NCBI GenBank assembly: GCA_020636845.1
Contig: JACJXD010000001.1
Span: 248,001-312,000 of the forward strand
Reading direction: 5' to 3'
From: Bacteroidales bacterium
Lineage (GTDB): Bacteria; Bacteroidota; Bacteroidia; Bacteroidales; Tenuifilaceae
Length of the DNA: 64,000 bases
The notes beneath the pieces were generated by a model, which saw only the letters and a list, made by a program, of their open reading frames with translations, did not search any database and had not been told where the DNA came from. Numbering within the stretch: the first letter of the stretch is position 1; each line of letters starts with the position of its first letter. Below are positions 26,286 to 35,234 of the stretch, one piece after another. The position numbers were made by a program, and so were the translations under genes.

Positions 26286-26379
26286 GTTTAGGCAGTAAAC
26301 AAAAACGGCGGAGGGTGGTGGCGTATTTAAAAGGAAACAGACCTTACCCGTGCGAGCAGAAAACGTTTATAGGCTAATA

Positions 26380-27894
26380 TTATTCCCTTTTCCGAGCCTT
26401 TTCGCCTTTAAACCAACCGTTTGCCAACTTTAAGGTAACGAGATAACCCAATTTGGCTTCTTTTTCTATAAGTACGGGATTTAAGGTTTCCACCTTATCG
26501 GTAGTTTGATGCAAATGTTTATAACCATTGGTGGCGTTAAAGTACAATGTAGATATACCTTTTTGGTAAAAAGCCTCGGCATCGGCACCACCTCCGCCAT
26601 ACGAGCGTTTCGAAAGAAGTTTGGTATTCCGTTTATCCATTCTTTTAGCAATACGCCACAATCTGGGAAATGTAGGGTGACCATTAATTGCAATACTATC
26701 GCCATCGGCAACACAATCGAAATTGAGCATTGCAGTTACTTGTTTTAAGTTGATAGGCGAATTTTCTACAAAATATTTTGATCCGTTTAACCCAGTTTCC
26801 TCCGAGGAGAAAATAGCAAAAATAATGGAGCGCTTAGTTTTTACCTGACCGTTTTTAATAGCCTCGGCAATGGCTATTAGCGTTGCAACACCCGACGCAT
26901 TGTCGTTAGCCCCAGGAAAATATATTTTACCGGCTTGCTGTCCAACATGATCCAAATGGGCACCAAGTACAATAAATTGATTTTTACGTTTGGGATCGGA
27001 ACCTTCGATTACTCCAATAACATTGGCTGTTTTTCTACTGGGAAAGTAATCGGTTTTAATATTAATGTACATTCCCCGTCCCGTTTCTATCGAATGCGGG
27101 GCTTTATCGTGAACAATTTTACCATATAAAACGTCAGCATTGAACGGTAACTTACCGAAAAGAGAATCGCTTACCTCGTTACTAACCTGAATCATTGGAA
27201 AATTTTCTAGCTGAGGACCTTTACCCGCAGCGATGCTACCGTATATGTTGCTTTTAGGAAACGAACCGGGATAAGGAATAAAAACTATTCCAACAGCTCC
27301 ATTTTTCTGTGCAAATCGTGCTTTATCCCTTGGCATTATTTCGCCCCAACTTCCAGAACTAGGTTTCCAAGGCGGTAACGATTTATAAACTAAAACTATT
27401 TTTCCTTTGACATTGATACCCCTATAATCGGAATACTCGTCGGTATCGATTCCAAAACCAACAAAAACCGTTTCGGCTTTAACATTTCCCGATCCGGTAA
27501 AACCTCGACAAACGTAGTCTTTTCCCAAGGTTAGAGGTTTAATGGCATAGTTATTATTTTCGTCAAGAAGGAAGCATTGTGCATCCAAAATTTCGTTCAC
27601 TTCCTGATCGAAATAGTGAAGCATACTTTTTTGCCCAACCGGTTTTACCCCTGCATTTTTTAGCCTTGTAGCCACATAACGAGCAGCCTGATCGTACTGT
27701 GCCGAGCCGGGCAGCCGACCTTCGAACCTTTGCGAAGAAAGATATCCTACCGTTTGTAAAAGATCCTTGGATTTTATTGAGTTTAAACCAACTTGCCTTG
27801 CATTTTGACTAAATCCGTTACTACTAACTATCAGCAAAAAGAAAAATGGTAAAATAGTAACTTGATTCCAAGAATACTTCATTGATTGGCGCAT
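26380..27894 (-). CDS. Exported M28-family metallopeptidase with PA-type insert
   Basis: A 504-residue exported zinc aminopeptidase of family M28. The signal peptide ends at FSQ (about residue 30; ATG at 27882 is an alternative start). A PA-like domain lies at about 115-265 (YSDYRGINVKGKIVLVYK). Metal and catalytic residues are visible in GAHLDHVG, PGANDNASG, SSEETGLNGS (Glu pair), NFDCVADGD and HLHQTTDKVE. It would cleave N-terminal residues from peptides in the periplasm or outside. Its 3' end abuts the repeat mosaic; its start is divergent from the UPF0316 gene. Confidence 0.92.
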   Translation of the reverse strand: MRQSMKYSWNQVTILPFFFLLIVSSNGFSQNARQVGLNSIKSKDLLQTVGYLSSQRFEGRLPGSAQYDQAARYVATRLKNAGVKPVGQKSMLHYFDQEVNEILDAQCFLLDENNNYAIKPLTLGKDYVCRGFTGSGNVKAETVFVGFGIDTDEYSDYRGINVKGKIVLVYKSLPPWKPSSGSWGEIMPRDKARFAQKNGAVGIVFIPYPGSFPKSNIYGSIAAGKGPQLENFPMIQVSNEVSDSLFGKLPFNADVLYGKIVHDKAPHSIETGRGMYINIKTDYFPSRKTANVIGVIEGSDPKRKNQFIVLGAHLDHVGQQAGKIYFPGANDNASGVATLIAIAEAIKNGQVKTKRSIIFAIFSSEETGLNGSKYFVENSPINLKQVTAMLNFDCVADGDSIAINGHPTFPRLWRIAKRMDKRNTKLLSKRSYGGGGADAEAFYQKGISTLYFNATNGYKHLHQTTDKVETLNPVLIEKEAKLGYLVTLKLANGWFKGEKARKRE

Positions 27895-28099
27895 AATCTA
27901 TGTTGTTTAATTAAACTCAATATAAATTAACCTAAAATATAGTAATATCAATACAAGTAAAGGTTATTAAGTCAAACGCTATAAATCGCACTGAAAACCT
28001 TTCAGTTACGAACAGTTTGCATTAAAATCAGATATAACTTGTCAAAGTTAATCGTAATGAGTAAAAAATTGCTTCATTATTAAAAATTTAATATTATGC

Positions 28100-28107
28100 T
28101 ATTTTTG
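28100..28107 (+). promoter_or_regulatory. -7 promoter element for the UPF0316 gene
   Basis: TATTTTTG fits TAnnTTTG and lies 19 bases before the ATG at 28127. Confidence 0.45.
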
Positions 28108-28126
28108 TAAAAAAGAACAAGAAGCT

Positions 28127-28714
28127 ATGTTGTCCTATTTTGCCGATTCTCCTTTATACACGTATTTAATAATACCTTTATTTATTTTTTTTGCGCGTAT
28201 TTGCGATGTAACAATAGGAACGATACGAATAATATTTGTATCGAAAGGAAATAAGAATATTGCCCCCTTATTGGGTTTTTTCGAAGTGTTTATATGGGTT
28301 TTAGCTATTAGCCAGATTATGGCTAACCTAAATAATTTTGTTTGCTACATTGGATATGCAGCAGGGTTTGCAACAGGCAACTATGTAGGAATGCTGGTTG
28401 AAGAAAAAATAGCCGTTGGGAAATTTTTTGTTCGGATGATTACCTCCGATAATCCGGAAAAATTAATGAAACTATTAGGGAACAACGGCTTTGGGGCAAC
28501 AGCCGTTAACGCAAAAGGCTCACAGGGCGATGTTACCATAGTTTACACGGTTATAAATCGAAAAAAAATTAATAAGTTGCAATCGGTTATGTCCGAGTTT
28601 AACAAAAACCTATTTTATACCATCGAGGATATCAGAAAGGTAAATGCAGGTTTTTTCCCTGATTCTTTGACAACCAACGTTTCGGCTTTTAAACGCTGGC
28701 GCAAAGGGAAATAA
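28127..28714 (+). CDS. UPF0316 membrane protein (DUF5698-DUF2179)
   Basis: A 195-residue membrane protein of the UPF0316 family. Three hydrophobic segments are seen in the first 90 residues (about 13-30, 45-65, 68-88), with ARICDVTIGTIRIIFVSKG, the DUF5698 signature. The C-terminal half is a soluble DUF2179 domain (about 100-175) with NNGFGATAVNAKGSQGDV. DUF2179 domains elsewhere are proposed ligand-binding modules; no biochemical role is known to me. Its stop codon is directly followed by the stop of the convergent PAS gene. Confidence 0.88.
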   Translation: MLSYFADSPLYTYLIIPLFIFFARICDVTIGTIRIIFVSKGNKNIAPLLGFFEVFIWVLAISQIMANLNNFVCYIGYAAGFATGNYVGMLVEEKIAVGKFFVRMITSDNPEKLMKLLGNNGFGATAVNAKGSQGDVTIVYTVINRKKINKLQSVMSEFNKNLFYTIEDIRKVNAGFFPDSLTTNVSAFKRWRKGK

Positions 28715-29059
28715 TTATTCCCTTACAAAATGCGGCATATCAACTGGTAACTCTATGGAAATTTCGACTAATCCGGCAACCTTGCCATCTTTGTACCAAG
28801 GCGTTTGGTGAATTATTTTTTTTATACCCTTTTTCTCTATAGTATAACTATTCGATTGTTTTTGACTTATTAACCGTTGCATAATATCCAAAGAACGTTG
28901 GTTATGGCAATCGCGTAACGATTTTCCTATTAAATTAAGGCCGCCCCATTTGCTAAAAACTTCGGCAGACTTGTTATTCATGTAAATAACGTTTAATTCC
29001 ATGTCGCAAACGGTTATTGCACAGTCAAGACCTTCGGCCCATTCAATATTCGGTATCAT
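28715..29059 (-). CDS. Stand-alone PAS-domain protein
   Basis: A 114-residue protein that is essentially one PAS domain. I start at ATG 29059; a TTG nine codons upstream would overlap the promoter. The sequence reads CAITVCDMELNVIYMNNKSAEVF, then GKSLRDCHNQRSLDIMQRL and the closing strands IIHQTPWYKDGKVAGLVEISIEL, the normal PAS order. No output domain is attached, so it probably binds a ligand or cofactor and acts through a partner. It converges without a gap on the UPF0316 gene and is divergent from the PLP enzyme. Confidence 0.8.
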   Translation of the reverse strand: MIPNIEWAEGLDCAITVCDMELNVIYMNNKSAEVFSKWGGLNLIGKSLRDCHNQRSLDIMQRLISQKQSNSYTIEKKGIKKIIHQTPWYKDGKVAGLVEISIELPVDMPHFVRE

Positions 29060-29083
29060 TTTTTTGTGTGTTTTAATTAAACG

Positions 29084-29091
29084 CAAATGTA
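29084..29091 (-). promoter_or_regulatory. -7 promoter element for the PAS gene
   Basis: CAAATGTA on the plus strand is TACATTTG on the minus strand, an exact TAnnTTTG, 24 bases before ATG 29059. This supports that start over the upstream TTG at 29086, which falls inside the promoter. Confidence 0.5.
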
Positions 29092-29135
29092 AAACTTACT
29101 TTTTTTGTAAATTGCGAGCGATTAAAATATTTAAT

Positions 29136-30308
29136 ATGTCAGTAAAAAAAGTTAACTCCCGAAGAGTTCCAATTTATCGTGATGCTGGGTTTTACCTGAA
29201 GGATATACCCACAATGAAAAAGGCCTTTACCGACGAGCTAACACATCCTTCCGACCCCGATTTGTACATATACTCCCGTTACCGTAATCCAACCGTAGTT
29301 GATGCCGAACAGTGCATGGCAAAAATAGAAGGAGCCGCGTGGTCGTTGCTTTGCCAATCCGGCATGGCAGCAATAGATATAGCCCTTTCAATTTTTCAAA
29401 ATCAAAATAAACCCAATAAGTGGGCTTTCTTTACCGAGATTTACGGAGGAACTAATTCTTACATCGATAGAGTTCTGGTTAACCGAAGGGGAATTGAAGC
29501 AATTAGATTTGCTCCAGACGGAGATACATATGATTTAGACAAGTTTTCCTCTTTTATGGAGGATAACCGTCCAAGTTTAGTCTTTGTGGAAGCTATGTCG
29601 AACCCCATGCTTATTGTTGCCAATGTAAAAAAGGTTATAAGTATAGCAAAGAAATACGGGGCTTCTGTTATTGTTGATAACACATTTGCCACACCATACT
29701 TGCTAAAACCTTTGGACCTGGACGCCGACATAGTAATTCATAGCGGGACCAAGTATCTTGCAGGACACGGGAACTTATCGGTTGGCGTTATTTCTGGAAA
29801 TAGTAAGGATTTATGCGAACAGGCCATTGAATATAGAAAATTGGTAGGACATATGATATCGCCGGATGAGGCCTATCGGTTTAACGATATGCTAAAATCT
29901 TTCGATTTAAGAGTAAAACAACATTTTCGGAACGCACAGCTAATTGCAGAATTTTTAAGCAAGCACCCAAAAGTTGAGAAGGTTTTGTATCCTAGTCTCG
30001 AAAATCATCCAACGCATCAAATTGCTGAAAAGTTGTTCGATGGTAAAGGCTATGGTGGAATTGTAACTTTCGATTTAGCAGGAGAAAATTTTGTTGAAAA
30101 ACAAAAACGATGCGAGCATTTTACAAACGTTATTTCCGACGAAATTCCGTTAATTCCTACACTTGGCGATGCCGATACAATTCTTATGCCCGTTGAGCCC
30201 GTTTGGGGAAACAAGTATCCTTTTCCAGGAATGATTAGGCTTTCGGTGGGAATAGAGGATGTAAGCCTGATAATTAGCGCAATAGAGTTAACCTTAGATA
30301 AATGTTAA
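29136..30308 (+). CDS. PLP-dependent Cys/Met metabolism enzyme (gamma-synthase/lyase family)
   Basis: A 390-residue enzyme of the Cys/Met metabolism PLP family (cystathionine gamma-synthase, cystathionine lyases, methionine gamma-lyase, O-acetylhomoserine sulfhydrylase). I start at ATG 29136; the frame extends upstream but without the conserved N-terminus. YSRYRNPTV is the phosphate-binding arm, SGMAAIDIA the loop near the cofactor, VDNTFATPYL holds the ring-binding Asp, and HSGTKYLAGHGN carries the PLP lysine. IRLSVGIED near the end binds the substrate carboxylate. Which reaction it catalyses cannot be decided here; no sulfur-assimilation gene is adjacent. Confidence 0.88.
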   Translation: MSVKKVNSRRVPIYRDAGFYLKDIPTMKKAFTDELTHPSDPDLYIYSRYRNPTVVDAEQCMAKIEGAAWSLLCQSGMAAIDIALSIFQNQNKPNKWAFFTEIYGGTNSYIDRVLVNRRGIEAIRFAPDGDTYDLDKFSSFMEDNRPSLVFVEAMSNPMLIVANVKKVISIAKKYGASVIVDNTFATPYLLKPLDLDADIVIHSGTKYLAGHGNLSVGVISGNSKDLCEQAIEYRKLVGHMISPDEAYRFNDMLKSFDLRVKQHFRNAQLIAEFLSKHPKVEKVLYPSLENHPTHQIAEKLFDGKGYGGIVTFDLAGENFVEKQKRCEHFTNVISDEIPLIPTLGDADTILMPVEPVWGNKYPFPGMIRLSVGIEDVSLIISAIELTLDKC

Positions 30309-30459
30309 CAATGAGATTGAAGTTTAACTTTTTTAGAACAAACCATTATTTAATTTATTCTTAAAACAAATAAGCTAATTTTAGCTTAATATTGTCGCAT
30401 AATAGGACAGCAAATTGAAAAACATAACATTTATCAGCAATAAATTTTTTCTAAGAAAA

Positions 30460-30467
30460 TATTTTTG
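30460..30467 (+). promoter_or_regulatory. Candidate -7 element for the V-ATPase operon
   Basis: TATTTTTG fits TAnnTTTG; the leader to atpE would be about 80 bases. A palindrome AAGCTAA-TT-TTAGCTT at 30372-30387 lies further upstream and could be an operator or a weak end of the previous transcript. Confidence 0.4.
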
Positions 30468-30540
30468 CCTAATGTTAATCTGTTAAGTTTGGAAAATAAA
30501 TAAATACATATATTAATTTGTTAAAGAAAATAATTCGAAC

Positions 30541-30546
30541 GGAGGA
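30541..30546 (+). promoter_or_regulatory. Strong Shine-Dalgarno site before atpE
   Basis: GGAGGA, 6 bases before ATG 30553. Bacteroidota genes rarely carry such a site, and most starts in this window lack one. Confidence 0.6.
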
Positions 30547-30552
30547 ATAACC

Positions 30553-31170
30553 ATGCAAAACAAACTTCAAGAATTAACCGAAAGAATATACAAGGAAGGT
30601 CTCGAAAAAGGGCAGTCCGAAGCAAATGATATAATTGCCAAGGCAAAGGAAGAAGCCGAAGGCATTATTGCTGCTTCGAAAAAGAAGGCTGAAGAAGTAA
30701 TTGCAGCTGCCCAAAAAGAGGCTAACGATTACAAGAAAAACATTGAAACAGAAATTAACCTTTCGGCTAAACAAGTAATTAGCGGATTAAAACAGGAAAT
30801 TTCTTCGTTAATCGAAGCAAAACTGTTCGAAGTTCCTATTTCCGATGCTCTAAAGGATACCAAATTTGTTATGTCGGTTATTGAGGCTGCCGTTAAAAAT
30901 TGGAATCCAGCATCAACCGATAAGGTAGAACTTAAAGTTTTGGTTCCCGCTGATATGGAGAAAACTATTGCCGAGCATTTTACAACTAAAACAAATGCAA
31001 CGCTTAACGCCGGAGTAGAGGTAACCGTTGACAAGGCAATTAAGTACGGTTTCCGAATTGGCCCAAAAGATGGCAGCTATATTGTTAGTTTCACCGAAGG
31101 CGATTTCGAAAATCTATTTCGCGACTACATGCGACCTAAAATTGTAAATCTTCTTTTTGGAGGTAAATAA
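30553..31170 (+). CDS. atpE: V-type ATPase subunit E (peripheral stalk)
   Basis: A 205-residue peripheral-stalk subunit. The N-terminal half (about 1-90) is a continuous Ala/Glu/Lys-rich coiled coil; the C-terminal half (about 95-205) is the mixed domain that caps the A3B3 head, ending with GSYIVSFTEGDFENLFRDYMRP. It is the first gene of the seven-gene V-ATPase operon and its stop codon overlaps the next ATG by one base. No separate subunit G/H is encoded nearby to pair with it, as in the chlamydial operon. Confidence 0.88.
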   Translation: MQNKLQELTERIYKEGLEKGQSEANDIIAKAKEEAEGIIAASKKKAEEVIAAAQKEANDYKKNIETEINLSAKQVISGLKQEISSLIEAKLFEVPISDALKDTKFVMSVIEAAVKNWNPASTDKVELKVLVPADMEKTIAEHFTTKTNATLNAGVEVTVDKAIKYGFRIGPKDGSYIVSFTEGDFENLFRDYMRPKIVNLLFGGK

Positions 31171-32039
31171 TGTTACGAAACTACTACTACCTGGTTGCTG
31201 GGTTACCAGATTTACTTTTCGATCAGGAAAGCCGTGATTTCAATGTAAATTCACTAAAGCAGGAAGTGAAGGAAAATGTTCATCCTTCGGATTACAAGTT
31301 AGTAGAACTTTTATACCTTCCTTACGATAACCATAATTTTTTAAACGCCTTACTCGGGAGGGGATTGGAACCTTCAAGTTTGGGTTCCATCGACTCGTCG
31401 ATATTTGCCAACTTAGACGATAACGTAAATTTACTTCCAGAGTACATGCAAAAGTTTTACTACGACTATACCGGCAAAAAATCGCTATCCGACGAATCTG
31501 AAGAGGAAGATGTTTCCGAAGAAAATTTTGGTGAAGAAAAACTTGTTGAAGTTAAATTCGAAGAGATGTTTTTCGATATAGCACTCAAAAGTTCGAATCG
31601 CTTCATTAAAAGTTGGTTTACATTTACTCGCGACTTTAACAATTTTCTTGCAGCGCTAAGTTGCCGGAAATTAAACCTTGACCCTGCAAAACACTTAGTG
31701 GGAAAATATCCGCTGGTTGAAGCTATTTCTCGTAGCCAATCGGCCGACTTTGGTTTGAAAAGCGAAGTGGATTATCTCGACAAGTTGTTGCAGGCTGCTG
31801 AACTCGACGACATGCTGGAAAGGGAACGTCGTCTTGATATTATTAAATGGGAAATGGCCAGTGAACTAACCACTTGGGATTACTTCAATATCAATTTTAT
31901 TTTGGCATTTTTTATAAAAGCCGGAATAGTTAGCCGTTGGCGCAAACTTGATACAAAAATAGGTGAGGAGATGTTTAAACGCTTATTCGACGATTTAAAA
32001 TCGACCTACAACCTATCGGCAAGTTTTGCCTCACAGTAG
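31170..32039 (+). CDS. DUF2764 protein, probable V-ATPase subunit C/d counterpart
   Basis: A 289-residue protein of the DUF2764 family, found in this operon position in Bacteroidota and, as far as I recall, in chlamydiae (the gene between atpE and atpA). It is mostly helical, with an acidic linker at about 110-130. The C-terminal block WDYFNINFILAFFIKAGIV followed by SRWRKLD and a conserved GEEMFKRLF resembles the last repeats of V-ATPase subunit C (d), where YFNxNxILAYLLK-type helices occur. No other C subunit is in the operon, so it likely connects the central stalk to the K ring. This is inference from place and motif. Confidence 0.75.
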   Translation: MLRNYYYLVAGLPDLLFDQESRDFNVNSLKQEVKENVHPSDYKLVELLYLPYDNHNFLNALLGRGLEPSSLGSIDSSIFANLDDNVNLLPEYMQKFYYDYTGKKSLSDESEEEDVSEENFGEEKLVEVKFEEMFFDIALKSSNRFIKSWFTFTRDFNNFLAALSCRKLNLDPAKHLVGKYPLVEAISRSQSADFGLKSEVDYLDKLLQAAELDDMLERERRLDIIKWEMASELTTWDYFNINFILAFFIKAGIVSRWRKLDTKIGEEMFKRLFDDLKSTYNLSASFASQ

Positions 32040-32137
32040 ATTCTAATTTTAAATGATTCGGATTACTTCGAATTATAAGATTAAGTAAAGTTGAATTTTA
32101 GTATTGATAATAAAACTTTTAACAAATAAATTAATAC

Positions 32138-33892
32138 ATGAAAACTACAGGTACAGTAACCGGAATTGTTTCGAACCTGGTAATTGTGGAAATTAACGGA
32201 CCGGTTGCCCAAAATGAGATATGCTACATTAATCTTTCGGGCGTTAACCTGATGGCTGAGGTAATTAAGGTAATTGGTAAACTCGCCTATGTTCAGGTTT
32301 TCGAGAGCACTCGTGGTCTTAAGGTTGGAATGCCGGTAGAGTTTCAGGGGCATATGCTCGAAGTAATGCTAGGTCCCGGTTTGCTTTCCAAGAATTACGA
32401 CGGGCTGCAGCACGACTTGGCAAAAATGAAAGGTATTTTCCTTCAACGAGGTGACTATACCGATGCGCTGGATTACGATAGCGAGTGGGAATTTACGCCA
32501 CTTGTCGAAGCAGGCGCTCAGGTTACGGCAGCCGATTGGTTGGGTGAAGTTCCCGAAAACTGGGTAAACCATAAAATTATGGTTCCATTTGTAATGACCG
32601 ACAAGTACACTATAAAGTCGGTTGCATCAAAAGGAACTTACAAAATAACCGATACCATTGCAGTGTTAACAAATTCGAAAGGAGAGGAGTTCAATGTTAC
32701 AATGGTACAAAAATGGCCTGTAAAAAAAGCCATAACTGCCTACCGCGAAAAACCGCGTCCATTTAAAATAATGGAAACAGGCGTAAGGGTTATCGATACT
32801 TTAAACCCAATAGCCGAGGGTGGTACAGGTTTTATTCCCGGACCATTTGGTTGTGGTAAAACCGTGCTACAACATGCCTTGGCAAAGCAAGCCGATGCCG
32901 ACATGATTATTATGGCTGCTTGTGGTGAGCGCGCCAACGAGGTTGTAGAAATTTTTGCGGAATTTCCTTACTTGGAAGACCCTCGTACCGGACGAAAACT
33001 GATGGAACGAACAACCATTATTTGTAACACATCGAACATGCCTGTTGCAGCACGTGAAGCTTCGGTTTACACGGCAATGACTATTGGTGAATATTACCGT
33101 TCCATGGGATTAAAGGTTCTGCTGTTGGCCGACTCAACCAGTCGTTGGGCTCAGGCGTTAAGGGAGATGAGTAACCGTTTGGAAGAACTACCAGGTCCTG
33201 ACGCTTTCCCAATGGACCTTTCGGCAATTATTGCCAACTTTTATGCAAGAGCTGGATTTGTTTACCTTAATAATGGTTCAACCGGTTCGGTAACCTTTAT
33301 AGGAACTGTATCGCCTGCAGGTGGTAACCTAAAGGAACCTGTAACCGAATCTACTAAAAAGGCTGCTCGTTGTTTTTACGCTTTGTCGCAGCAACGTGCC
33401 GATAGTAAGAGGTATCCTGCCATTGACCCTATGGACAGCTACTCTAAATATTTGGAATATCCCGAAATTCAGGAATTCCTGAATAAAAACATCAGCGCAG
33501 AATGGCATGATCAGGTAATGAAGACCAAAAATATTATTCAGCGTGGTAAGGAAGCTTCGGAACAGATAAACATTTTAGGTGACGACGGTGTGCCCTTGGA
33601 ATATCACGACCGTTACTGGAAATCGGAAATTCTCGACTTTGTTGTTCTTCAGCAGGATGCCTTCGATAAAATTGATTGTAATACACCGCTTAAACGTCAG
33701 CGTTACATGCTTGGCAAGGTTATGGATATATGCGATACTAGTTTCAAGTTCGACAGCTTTGAGCAGTGTTCTACATACTACAAACGAATTATCAATGTGC
33801 TTAAGCAAATGAACTACTCCGACTTTCAATCCGAAGAGTTCAACAATTACGAGAAAGAACTTAACACAATTCTAAACGAAAGAAAGGCTTAA
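32138..33892 (+). CDS. atpA: V-type ATPase catalytic subunit A
   Basis: A 584-residue nucleotide-hydrolysing subunit. The N-terminal beta barrel (1-70) is followed by the non-homologous insert typical of A subunits (about 110-200), the P-loop GPFGCGKT (235-242), the catalytic GERANEVVE segment, and LLADSTSRWAQALRE. Length is normal. It follows DUF2764 after 98 bases and precedes atpB by 2 bases. With B it forms the A3B3 head that couples ATP hydrolysis or synthesis to ion movement. Confidence 0.97.
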   Translation: MKTTGTVTGIVSNLVIVEINGPVAQNEICYINLSGVNLMAEVIKVIGKLAYVQVFESTRGLKVGMPVEFQGHMLEVMLGPGLLSKNYDGLQHDLAKMKGIFLQRGDYTDALDYDSEWEFTPLVEAGAQVTAADWLGEVPENWVNHKIMVPFVMTDKYTIKSVASKGTYKITDTIAVLTNSKGEEFNVTMVQKWPVKKAITAYREKPRPFKIMETGVRVIDTLNPIAEGGTGFIPGPFGCGKTVLQHALAKQADADMIIMAACGERANEVVEIFAEFPYLEDPRTGRKLMERTTIICNTSNMPVAAREASVYTAMTIGEYYRSMGLKVLLLADSTSRWAQALREMSNRLEELPGPDAFPMDLSAIIANFYARAGFVYLNNGSTGSVTFIGTVSPAGGNLKEPVTESTKKAARCFYALSQQRADSKRYPAIDPMDSYSKYLEYPEIQEFLNKNISAEWHDQVMKTKNIIQRGKEASEQINILGDDGVPLEYHDRYWKSEILDFVVLQQDAFDKIDCNTPLKRQRYMLGKVMDICDTSFKFDSFEQCSTYYKRIINVLKQMNYSDFQSEEFNNYEKELNTILNERKA

Positions 33893-33894
33893 CG

Positions 33895-35214
33895 ATGGAG
33901 ACAAAAGCATTTCAACGTATATACACTCAACTTACAGGAATTACTAAAGCTACGGTAACCTTAAAAGCACAAGGTATTGCTAACGAAGAGTTAGCTTTAG
34001 TTCACGGAAGGCTAGCTCAGGTTGTAAAAATAATTGGAGATTCTGTCACCTTGCAGATTTTTAGTGGAACCGAAGGTATTCCCACAAATGCTGAAGTAAT
34101 TTTTTATGGAGAACCTCCTAAGTTAAAGGTTAGCGACGATTTAGCTGGGCGCTTTTTCGACGCGTATGGCAATCCGCTATTTGGTGCAACCGAAATTGAA
34201 GGTGATCCCCGCGAAATTGGAGGTCCTTCGGTAAACCCACTGCGTCGTAAACAACCATCGGAACTAATTGCTACCGGTATTGCCGGTATCGACCTGAATA
34301 ACACCTTGGTAACCGGACAAAAAATTCCATTTTTTGCCGATCCCGATCAACCTTATAACCAGGTTATGGCAATGGTTGCCCTTCGTGCTCAAGCCGACAA
34401 AATTATTCTGGGAGGTATGGGCCTTTCCAACGATGATTTTTTATTCTTTAAAAATGTATTTGAAAACGCCGGAGCTCTCGACCGTATTGTTTGCTTTGTA
34501 AATACAACCGAACAACCTCCTGTAGAAAGGTTGTTGGTTCCCGATATGGCACTTACGGCAGCTGAATACTTCGCAACAACCAAAAACGAAAAGGTTCTGG
34601 TACTGTTAACCGATATGACCCTTTATGCCGATGCGTTAAGTATTGTATCGAATCGTATGGATCAAATTCCTTCGAAGGATTCTATGCCTGGTTCCTTGTA
34701 CTCCGATCTTGCAAAAATTTACGAAAAGGCCGTTCAACTTCCCGATGGAGGTTCAATAACCATTATTGCCGTAACAACCCTTTCGGGAGGCGATATTACA
34801 CATGCTATTCCTGATAATACCGGTTATATTACCGAAGGACAGCTATTCCTGCGTACCGATAGCGATACGGGAAAAGTTATTGTTGACCCATTCAGAAGTC
34901 TGTCGCGTTTGAAACAGCAGGTTATAGGGAAGAAAACCCGCGAAGATCATCCTCAGGTAATGAACGCAGCAGTTCGCTTGTATGCCGATGCTGCTAATGC
35001 AAAAACCAAACTCGAGAACGGTTTCGACTTAACCGAGTACGACGAACGTGCATTGAAATTTGCCCACGACTATTCCGAAAAGTTACTGGCTATCGACGTT
35101 AATATAGATACTAACGTAATGCTCGATACTGCTTGGGAACTATTTGCTAAGTACTTCTCAAAAACCGAAGTTGCAATTAAGAACGAACTCGTTCAGAAGT
35201 ATTGGCCTAATTAG
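33895..35214 (+). CDS. atpB: V-type ATPase regulatory subunit B
   Basis: A 439-residue non-catalytic head subunit, paralogous to A but without an intact P-loop: the equivalent segment reads GQKIPFFADPDQPYN. Further B-type marks are GGMGLSNDDFLFFKN, LLTDMTLYADALS and the MPGSLYSDLAKIYEKAV helix. Start follows atpA by 2 bases, implying coupled translation and matched A:B amounts. Confidence 0.97.
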   Translation: METKAFQRIYTQLTGITKATVTLKAQGIANEELALVHGRLAQVVKIIGDSVTLQIFSGTEGIPTNAEVIFYGEPPKLKVSDDLAGRFFDAYGNPLFGATEIEGDPREIGGPSVNPLRRKQPSELIATGIAGIDLNNTLVTGQKIPFFADPDQPYNQVMAMVALRAQADKIILGGMGLSNDDFLFFKNVFENAGALDRIVCFVNTTEQPPVERLLVPDMALTAAEYFATTKNEKVLVLLTDMTLYADALSIVSNRMDQIPSKDSMPGSLYSDLAKIYEKAVQLPDGGSITIIAVTTLSGGDITHAIPDNTGYITEGQLFLRTDSDTGKVIVDPFRSLSRLKQQVIGKKTREDHPQVMNAAVRLYADAANAKTKLENGFDLTEYDERALKFAHDYSEKLLAIDVNIDTNVMLDTAWELFAKYFSKTEVAIKNELVQKYWPN

Positions 35215-35234
35215 TATCAAAAAATACTTAAGAA

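Larger units (their letters stand above)
25731..26368. repeat. Mosaic intergenic repeat region
   Basis: About 640 bases between batE and the M28 peptidase hold no convincing gene; the base composition is more GC-rich than its neighbours. It begins with CGGACG-TTCA-CGTCCG (25740-25755) and holds two copies of an AAGCGTAGT palindrome and two complete plus one half copy of a CCTGACAGGGTT palindrome. It also carries a 36-base direct repeat (26061-26096 and 26222-26257, one mismatch). A longer unit of roughly 80 bases starting with the CCTGACAGGGTT palindrome occurs at 25898-25977 and again at 26258-26337. A 108-codon minus-strand frame crosses it but follows the palindromes and looks spurious. 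Confidence 0.85.
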
